Positions 57,060-64,000 of a stretch of DNA of 64,000 nt are shown here, one piece after another. Under the pieces are notes generated by a model. The model made no database searches and was not told the DNA's origin. It saw only the letters and a list, made by a program, of their open reading frames with translations. The DNA lies in contig VANL01000009.1 in assembly GCA_006352455.1 (NCBI GenBank), positions 79,498 through 143,497 on the forward strand. Reading direction: 5' to 3'. A program made the position numbers and the translations under genes. How positions within the stretch are numbered: position 1 is the first letter of the stretch; every line of letters starts with the position of its first letter. The stretch is from Brachionus sp. 'Tiscar'. Lineage: Eukaryota > Rotifera > Eurotatoria > Ploima > Brachionidae.

Positions 57060-60000
57060 ATGGAATTTAAATTGATTGTGGAGCCAGGAAAAAAATGGTT
57101 CGAGCACAAAGTATTCAAAAATTATTTCTAGTGAAAATTTCATTGAATGACTGATTTATTTTTTTTCAAGTTCAAAAAGGAACCGGAAACTTTTCAACCC
57201 ATAAAAGATCTTGAAAAGGTTCACCAATATCGCAACGAAGCTAAGCAGCTTTATGAACAAGACATTCAAAATTACGCCAAATGTAATTAGAAAAAAAATT
57301 CTAAAATTAGATTAAAACTTTTATTAATGGTTTTAGACCGTGAAAAAACTAATAAGTCAGAACAAAATTGGATAAAAACTGTTCTCCAAAATGGTACTAT
57401 AGGAGATAAGATATCAGCGAATACTTTGTTAATACAAAACAGCGCAGTTCATAATTTGAATGGTGTAGAAAGTCTAATACAATCGGTTAAATTGAGCAAA
57501 AAAAGAGAATGCATGCTGGCAATTGATGCTTTAAAAGAAATATTTAGAAATTTTCTTCTTCCAAAAAAAGCTCTTCACAGTTTCCATGAAGTAATTAAAT
57601 TCATATTCTTAAAAAATATTCTAATTCTATTTTTGAAAGCATCCTTTTGACTTTTTAAACAGTTTAAATGATGATAAAACATTAATAGACAAGCGTCTAG
57701 TTTTGTGGTATTTTGAATCTCTTCTGAAAGTTAAATATACAAATTTTATTAAAGCATTACACGTAAAAATCAATAAAAAAATAAAATTAAATCAATTAAA
57801 TTTAATAAATTTATTTAAAGCTTGTTTTCCAAGATACTTTAGCAACGACAAAATTCAAAGTTTCTAGTGTTTTAACTGATTTATTGACAGTTAATCAGCA
57901 AGAACAGCAGAAAATTATTCTCGATATTGTGGTAAATAAACTTGGAGATCCTGATCATCAAGTTTCTTCAAGAATTATCTATCAAATAAAAAATTTGTGT
58001 AATTTTTGAATATTTTTTTAAAATGAAATCCAAGCTTTTTTTTTAGTAACCAAATGTCCAAAAATGAAAAAAGATATTCTGGTCGAAATTGAGAGATTAG
58101 TCAGTCGGCAAAATATCAATCCGAGAGCTCAGTAAATTTTTTATTAAAAAAAAAAACAAACTTTTGATAAAATCTCCTGATTAGATATTATGGATTTTGT
58201 TGCATGAATCAGATGATTCTACAAAAACAAGACTTTGAAGTCGCCAATCGACTTTTAATTATTTATTTTTCATTTTTTAAAGTAAAAATTAATTTAAGAA
58301 AAAATTAATTATACAATTTATGTTCTAAGAAATTTGTCAAAAACAAAGAAGTCGACTCAAGAATGCTAAGTGCTTTATTGACTGGAGTTAATCGAGCTTA
58401 CAAATTTGCCAAAAGTAATCTAATAGTTTATTTTTTACTTTTAATTAAATCTAAAATTTAATTTAGTGGAAAGTCAAGAAATAGATAATAATTTAAATAC
58501 TTTATTTAAATTGGTACATATTACACCATTTAGTGTGTCTATGCAAGCACTGGCTCTTCTAAATCAAGTGGTCGAGTCTAGAGAAGACTTGGTTAATAGA
58601 TATTACAATGCTTTATATAGAAAAATGTTTGATTTAGAATGTAAGAATACTTCAAAGCAGACATTTTTTTTGAATTTGATATTCAATTCATTGATCAGGG
58701 ACGAAGCATTGCCTAGACTAAAGGTAAAGACAAATATATATTTTTTTTTCTAAGACTAGATCTTATTCAATAAAGGCATTTGTCAAACGACTGCTACAAA
58801 TTTGTCTCAATCAAAGCCCTCCATTTGTGTGTGGTTCTTTTATTCTGACTTCGGAATTAATCAAAGCTAAGAAGAGTATCATTCAACTTGACCATTCAGC
58901 ATTAATTCGCAATACGATAGACAATGGCGAGGCTAGCAAATTTGATGATGATGAAGAAGAAAGATTTGTTGACGTGAAAGACGAATCAGACAAAGAGGAC
59001 AACACCGAAAAGGATGATGAAAGTAAAGAGAAAAAAGACAATTCTTGGGTACATAAAAAAAATATCGTATTCAAAAAGCATGACAAATATGATTATCATG
59101 AAAGAAATCCTCTTTACTCAGGTGCTGATAAAACACTTACATACGAACTTCTGCTCTATTCGAGACACTATCATCCAACAGTGGTTGTTTATGCTAACAA
59201 ATTGATGAATGTAAGTTTATTTAAAAAAAATAAAAATTTTTAAAAAAATTTCAATAGGGTGAACCGGTTGAATACGATGGCGATCCGATGGAAGATTTTA
59301 CTTTAATTCACTTTTTAGATCGTTTTGTCTATAAGAATCCAAAACGATCTAAAGATAAAAAAAAGATCAAAAAGTCCGTATTTCAGCCTAACCGAACAAT
59401 TCATAAGTCAACTATTAAAGAAATGCCGGTTAATAGCAAAGAATATTTAAAACTTGATCCATCCAAAATTCCTGAGGATGAAAAAATTTTCTACAAGTAG
59501 ATTTAAATTTAATATTTATTTAAATACATTAGAAATATTTGAAAAAAATGAAATGCAAACTTTTATTTTTCAAGCTATCACAAGGCACAAGAAGCGAGAA
59601 AGAATCCAGTTGATCAGGAAATTGTATCTGATGGTGAAAGTGTGTCAGACTCTGAATTTGATGCTTATTTAATGAAGACAGAAGTTGATGGTGCAGATCC
59701 AAATGATGATTTTTCATTAGATTTTGCCGAGTAGATTGTTGAAATATAATAAATATTTTATTAAATTTCTTATTTTTAGCGGCTTGAATAAGAATAAAAA
59801 GAAGAAAAAAAAACAAGAAATTACAAGTGACGGCTCTGATTTTGATGAGGATGACTTGATGGAAGATTTTGATGATCAAGAGTTTGAAAATGCAATGAAT
59901 GAGGAAGACATGGACATGGATGTGATAGATGATGACATTTTCATTGATAAAAAACCCAAGAAAAGGTAAACTGTTTATTCTAGAAAAAAAAAACTATTTT

Positions 60001-60311
60001 TAATATTCAATAATATTCTATCTGAAAGAGGTAAAGAAGATTTAAGCACTCTTTTTGCTGCTGCTGATGAATTCACTGATTTGGTTAACGAGTCGGCTCG
60101 TTATGATGAAATAGGAGTTGGATCTATATCAAACAAAGATAAAGCTGATCCCAAACAACTGAAATGGGAGATGAATCGTGATGACTTTTCTGATGGTAAA
60201 AAGTGGAAGAAAGCGAAAAAAATAGTAAACAAAACTAAAGTAAAAAAAGAAAAAATTGGAAAAATAAACAAAAATAAATATTCAGGCAAAAAAATAAAAG
60301 TAAAAAAATAA
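57060..60311 (+). CDS. CEBPZ: CEBPZ / NOC1 (Mak21) ribosome-biogenesis factor, many short exons
   Basis: The yeast orthologue Noc1/Mak21 acts with Noc2 in early 60S ribosomal subunit assembly in the nucleolus. The gene runs from the ATG of MEFKLIVEPGKKWFEH (57060-57110), through 57171-57282 (KQLYEQDIQNYAK) and 57337 onward (SEQNWIKTVLQNGTIGDKIS, LIQNSAVHNLNGVESLIQ). Later exons give DKRLVLWYFESLL-type residues, MLSALLTGVNRAYKFAK, LNTLFKLVHITPFSVSMQAL, NRYYNALYRKMFDL, FVKRLLQICLNQSPPFVCGS, RNPLYSGADKTLTYELL, DPMEDFTLIHFLDRFVYKNP and PVNSKEYLKLD. The C-terminus is acidic (DEDDLMEDFDDQEFENAMNE), then basic (WKKAKKIVNKTKVKKEK), as in human CEBPZ. Roughly 15 exons with introns of 45-90 bp. I did not verify every junction. 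Conserved order along the whole length makes the assignment secure. Confidence 0.95.
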
Positions 60312-61266
60312 ACTCATTTAAATTTAGTTAATTTTAATTGATGAAATAAAATTTAAAATTTAGTATTATTTTTATTTTTGAGATATCAATGAATAAACTT
60401 GATTAACAATGTTTAAAGTGAACATGTATTTTAGAAAATATTTTATTTAAATTTGTTACTATAATCTCCGATTTTGAAAATTTAACTTTTCAAGTTTTCT
60501 TTGTTGATGTTTTGATTAATTTATTTTTAAGTTTGATTGTTAGTAGAATCTTCTATCAATATTTCAATTTGATTTTTATGTTGAATAAAAAAACCTCATT
60601 TTATTTCCTAATCCATGTACGAGATATAAAATATTATCTATTTTAAGAAGTAAGTAATGGAAGTAAGAAAAAAAGGAAACATTTTTGTTAAATTTCTATT
60701 TGATGGGATTTATTTTTTCATTCTGTTTGCATACTTAAAAGCGCTTATAGACCTACAACTTAATAATAATGATCGAGTAGATAAAAACCAAATGCGTCAA
60801 CTGGGATCAAGAATAGATTTTAATTTAAAAAAAAATTTTGCTATGAAATGAGGCTTAATCAAAAAAATGATCACAGAGATTAGATTTTTTTTTTACTTTA
60901 TTCAAATAGGGATGAAAAATTGAATTCTTGTCTTGGAAATTATTTTGGCTGATGTCTGTTCTAAATATAAAGCATTTGATAAAACAAAGTAAAAAATTAA
61001 ACAATAATTTCATGTCACACAATTATTCACTTGATTATTCAGATTCTACACTTTGACTTTTAATCAGAATTCTCAAAGTTTTTGTCAAAAAAATTCTTTT
61101 TTTTACTGGTATGACTTTAAGTTTTAAACAGTCTCCTTTTATGATTTAAAATTTTCAAGAAAAATATATTTTTATATTATTTTTATGACAAAACATGCTA
61201 AACATTGTCTTTTTTTTCAGAAAAAAACTTTAAAAACAAACAATTAAAAAACTTGTAAATACTATT
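60312..61266. other. AT-rich spacer between convergent genes
   Basis: No gene is supported. A 64-codon frame at 60657-60851 has no recognisable similarity and AT-driven composition. Contains the 3' ends of CEBPZ and WDR53. Confidence 0.5.
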
Positions 61267-62340
61267 TTAAGATTTATTTAAAAAATTCTCAAAATTCAAA
61301 ATTGTGATATCATTTGAAGTGTCAGATATAAAAAATTTTTGGTCCCTATATCTTAAACAATTTACTTTTTTATTGTGCTTAATGCTCAACTCTTTAAATT
61401 TGTTAAGTTCAAATTTGCTATCACGTTCAGTTTTAAAAGAACTATCTTTTTTATACATGTAAACAAATTCGATTATTTTAGAATCGCCACTAGTTGCTAT
61501 CAAATTTTTGTCATTAATCTTTTCAAAATTAGAAAATTGACTCACAGCCAAATTATTAGTTATTTGTTTACCATCGATTAGTTTACAGTTGTCTGAATTG
61601 AAGAGCATGGTGTATCCATTCTCAATACCACACATCAAGCCCATCTTGCCTTCTTGTAGATCAGTAAAATGAAGCGAATGAATAAAAGACGGAGTCATAG
61701 AAGACAACATGTCAGCACTTTCTGTTTGGATTTGAATTAATTTCTGTATTTCATCACTTATGGCCACTCTTTTAACATATGGCTTCTTTGAGTCTTTTTT
61801 ATTGAAGCGAATGTCCCATTTTATAAATGTACAGTCAAATGAACCGCTAAATAGTTCATGATCATTTACAGGATGAAATTCGAGTGCATAGCAGATGTTT
61901 TCATGTTGATTGAGACTTTTGCGAAGAGAAAGACTCAATGGATTCGGTTCTAAGCGAATATCCAACAATTTTATTTCTCCCGAGTCATCGCAACAGGCCA
62001 AAATGTTGTTATGTTTCGACTTTATGGAGTTAATAGTGTCCTTGGCGAATTTAAATTTGTTTATTTGTTTGGACACATTTAGATCAAATAATTGAATTAA
62101 ATTTTGATTTGATAAAAATAATTTATCTTGATCAAAAATTTCAAAGCATCCCAATTCTTCATTAGTTTGTTCATTGACCGAATATATGCTTGATTTAACT
62201 TTAGTATCCAAGTCAAAAATATTCAATTCGGACTCACAGCATGAAATTATTTTATTATTTATAAAATTGAAAAAATTTATTGAATTTTTGTTCAATAAAT
62301 CAAGACTACTTTTTTCTATTTTACTAAAATCAAAATTCAT
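61267..62340 (-). CDS. WDR53: WDR53-like WD40-repeat protein, 357 aa, single exon
   Basis: WDR53 is a small beta-propeller reported as a DDB1-CUL4 ligase partner. The best-matching blocks are INSIKSKHNNILACCDDSGE with IKLLDIR; KSLNQHENICYALEFHPVND with LFSGSFDCTFIKWDIRF; PSFIHSLHF...MGLMCGIENG; and the C-terminal KELSIKHNKKVNCLRY...ISDTSNDITILNF. These occur in the same order as in the human protein (LASADDSGAIKILDL; HSNICSSVAF; LNIEHGEKVNWL). Length is equal to human (358). The first propeller blades are strongly diverged, and the human VTSVLF-type N-terminal blade is hard to see. A different small WD40 family cannot be excluded. The start ATG (MNFDFSKIEKS) is the first in frame. Confidence 0.75.
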   Translation of the reverse strand: MNFDFSKIEKSSLDLLNKNSINFFNFINNKIISCCESELNIFDLDTKVKSSIYSVNEQTNEELGCFEIFDQDKLFLSNQNLIQLFDLNVSKQINKFKFAKDTINSIKSKHNNILACCDDSGEIKLLDIRLEPNPLSLSLRKSLNQHENICYALEFHPVNDHELFSGSFDCTFIKWDIRFNKKDSKKPYVKRVAISDEIQKLIQIQTESADMLSSMTPSFIHSLHFTDLQEGKMGLMCGIENGYTMLFNSDNCKLIDGKQITNNLAVSQFSNFEKINDKNLIATSGDSKIIEFVYMYKKDSSFKTERDSKFELNKFKELSIKHNKKVNCLRYRDQKFFISDTSNDITILNFENFLNKS

Positions 62341-62969
62341 TTTGAAAAAAGAATATTTTTAAAATATCGCTTGTAAAGTTGATCTTAATTTAATAAAATA
62401 TGCAAAACTTTATTTCATTTTAATTTATTATTTTGCCGTTTTGTTGGCTCATTAATCAGAAAAATTAGCAATAAAATTTATTGTTTATCTTTGTATGTTT
62501 AAGGGTACCGAACTAACCAAAAATTAAAAAAAAAATTGATCACTATTTATTTTCATATAAGATATGAATTATCTATTTTAAAATATAAGATAAAAGATAA
62601 TTTACTTTTTGTCATTTTTTTAGTGAATTTTCAAATTAAAAAAAAAACATTCATGACCAAATTTATTTAATATCTTTGACTAAATCTTACTTTCTTCCGA
62701 GGATCAGAACGCAGCTCAGAGAGATACTTAAACCTATGATGACTCATCCTATCATACGCAAGGACAGAAAATTAACTTAACTTCACTGTTGTCAAGTCTA
62801 AAATTTTGGTCGGTGAAAATTTTTAAAAAATTCTAAAAGCTCTAAATTTTGAAAATATTCTAATAAAAATACATTAAATACTTAAAAATTATTTTTATAC
62901 ATTTTTTTTGATTACGCTAGTAATTACGCTATAATTTGGAATCTTTATTTAGAAAGCTAATATTAAACT
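62341..62969. other. AT-rich spacer
   Basis: No gene. A short less AT-rich patch at 62690-62770 (ACTTTCTTCCGAGGATCAGA) is not recognised. Confidence 0.4.
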
Positions 62970-63200
62970 ATTATTTGAAAAATCGAATTTAATTGCCCAA
63001 TCTTACATATTTAATTTTCATAAATGATCTGCTTGAAAGTTTCAAAATTTTTTTTCCTGAGTATGCAGATGATTTGAAATTAATCTGAATACATGAGCGC
63101 AGTAACATTAGAACTTCAGAAGAACTTAGATATGCTAATGGAATGGATAGAAAATTGGTCAAACAATATAAACCTGAAAAGTAAAAATCTATGAATCTAG
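62970..63200 (+). mobile_element. Non-LTR reverse-transcriptase fragment with YADD box
   Basis: Allowing frame changes, the plus strand reads a LIFINDLLESFK-like block, the polymerase motif EYADDLKLI at about 63058-63090, then a LQKNLDMLMEWIENWSNNIN-like helix. These are reverse-transcriptase motifs in the right order. Frameshifts and a stop after the YADD box show it is dead. The antisense ORF here is a shadow. Confidence 0.72.
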
Positions 63201-63249
63201 AAAATAGAAAATTAAAAATCGAATACTTATTATCAAACAAAAATTTCTC

Positions 63250-64000
63250 TCATTTTCTAGAATAGATTACAAAAGAAAAAGATTTTGGTGTTGTTGTTAC
63301 AAATCATCTTTTCTATGCATCACCAGTGAGTCATCAGTTGGAATCTTGAGTCCATATTTAAAAATAAACATTAAAATTCTTGAATATATTATTACTGCTA
63401 TTTATTGTTGTTCTTTTTAAAAAACTAATTTTTAACGCCACACCTAAAATTAGGAAATTTTTAAAATAAAAAAGTTAAAAAAAAATTTTTGTTCTTTTTT
63501 TGACCATTTTTTTACGCCGCATCTTTACTTAAAACTTAATTTTAAGCTCTTTTTAAAATTAAACTTTTAGTGCGGTATTTAAATTTTAAATTTAAGTATT
63601 AATGCTGCATTTATATTTGATTCTTGGGTTTTAAAAATGCATTTAAACTCAAGTTTAATGCATATATACGTAACTAGTCGTTTTTAGCATGAATTGATCA
63701 AAAAATATACATATATTTGGAATCAGTGCGTCAAGATCTACAAGAATCACTATAGAAAAGTTAAAAAATGTGAAAAGTCCTATTTTAGACCTGATTGACC
63801 CATATCCTTTCATTTTTTTAAAGTTAAATTAACGAAAAATAATGTTTCATTCATTCTTTAAATACATAAACAATTAAAACAAAAACATCAAGCTCTAAAA
63901 TTAATTAAAAAATTTGGCTCTTCTTTTAAATCAACGACCCAACAGTTAAGAGGGTATGTTAAGTTTTTTTTGTTTCTTTCGAGTAAATTGAACATTCATA
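63250..64000. other. AT-rich region at the right edge
   Basis: No frame or structure recognised. Possibly further LINE 3' sequence around 63260-63400 (a TKEKDFGVVVTNHLFYASPV-like translation, the usual LINE segment after YADD) before unmarked AT-rich DNA. Confidence 0.4.

Noticed and set aside
60657..60851. 64-codon ORF between CEBPZ and WDR53
   Set aside because: No similarity recognised, no splice partners, and composition expected from AT-rich DNA.
62989..63240. Minus-strand ORF of 83 codons
   Set aside because: It is antisense to the YADD-containing reverse-transcriptase fragment.

Overview
The window is animal nuclear DNA and very AT-rich. Genes use the standard code (TAA, TAG and TGA all end genes) and have many short introns, mostly 50-80 bp with GT-AG ends. 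The genes are metazoan: the C-terminal two thirds of beta-spectrin, an EEA1-type endosomal tether with a FYVE finger, a POGLUT2/3-type ER glucosyltransferase, an ENT nucleoside transporter, LANCL, MED11, CEBPZ/NOC1 and WDR53. The base composition, compact introns and scattered decayed non-LTR and DNA transposons would suit a small invertebrate such as a monogonont rotifer (Brachionus-like). That assignment is an inference; I could not test it.

Layout. 1-6155 (+): beta-spectrin, cut by the left edge. 6156-9836: AT-rich spacer with a LINE fragment, a 351-bp hAT deletion derivative with an exact 8-bp target duplication, a 215-bp TTAA/piggyBac-like MITE, and tRNA-Thr(AGT). 9837-15443: LANCL (+) converging, with 31 bp between, on a 14-exon F-box/WD40 gene (-). 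A single-exon membrane-protein gene lies on the same strand inside one intron of that gene. tRNA-Gln(CTG) is at 15920. 16291-24130 (-): EEA1, then an ENT transporter, with a TA-flanked MITE between them. 26856-29942 (-): a large five-finger C2H2 protein. 29961-44094: about 14 kb in which I find no gene. 44095-49775 (-): a novel 614-aa protein with a myristoylation-type N-terminus, and a POGLUT2/3-like enzyme ending in KAEL. 49960-53046 (+): a DDX5/17-like DEAD-box protein with an intact nine-exon frame but nearly every catalytic motif lost. 53118-53681 (-): MED11. 54420-56650: a LINE interrupted by a hAT element. 57060-60311 (+): CEBPZ. 61267-62340 (-): WDR53. The right end holds another LINE fragment.

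Exon structures were reconstructed by hand from splice signals and reading phase. For beta-spectrin, LANCL, the F-box/WD40 gene, the 614-aa protein, POGLUT and the DEAD-box gene, the summed exon lengths are exact multiples of three, which supports the models. There is no operon logic, as expected in an animal. The neighbours serve unrelated housekeeping roles: membrane skeleton, endosome tethering, nucleoside uptake, ER O-glucosylation, transcription and ribosome assembly. The most unusual items are the probable pseudo-helicase, the same-strand nested gene, the complete small DNA transposons and the nested LINE/hAT insertion.
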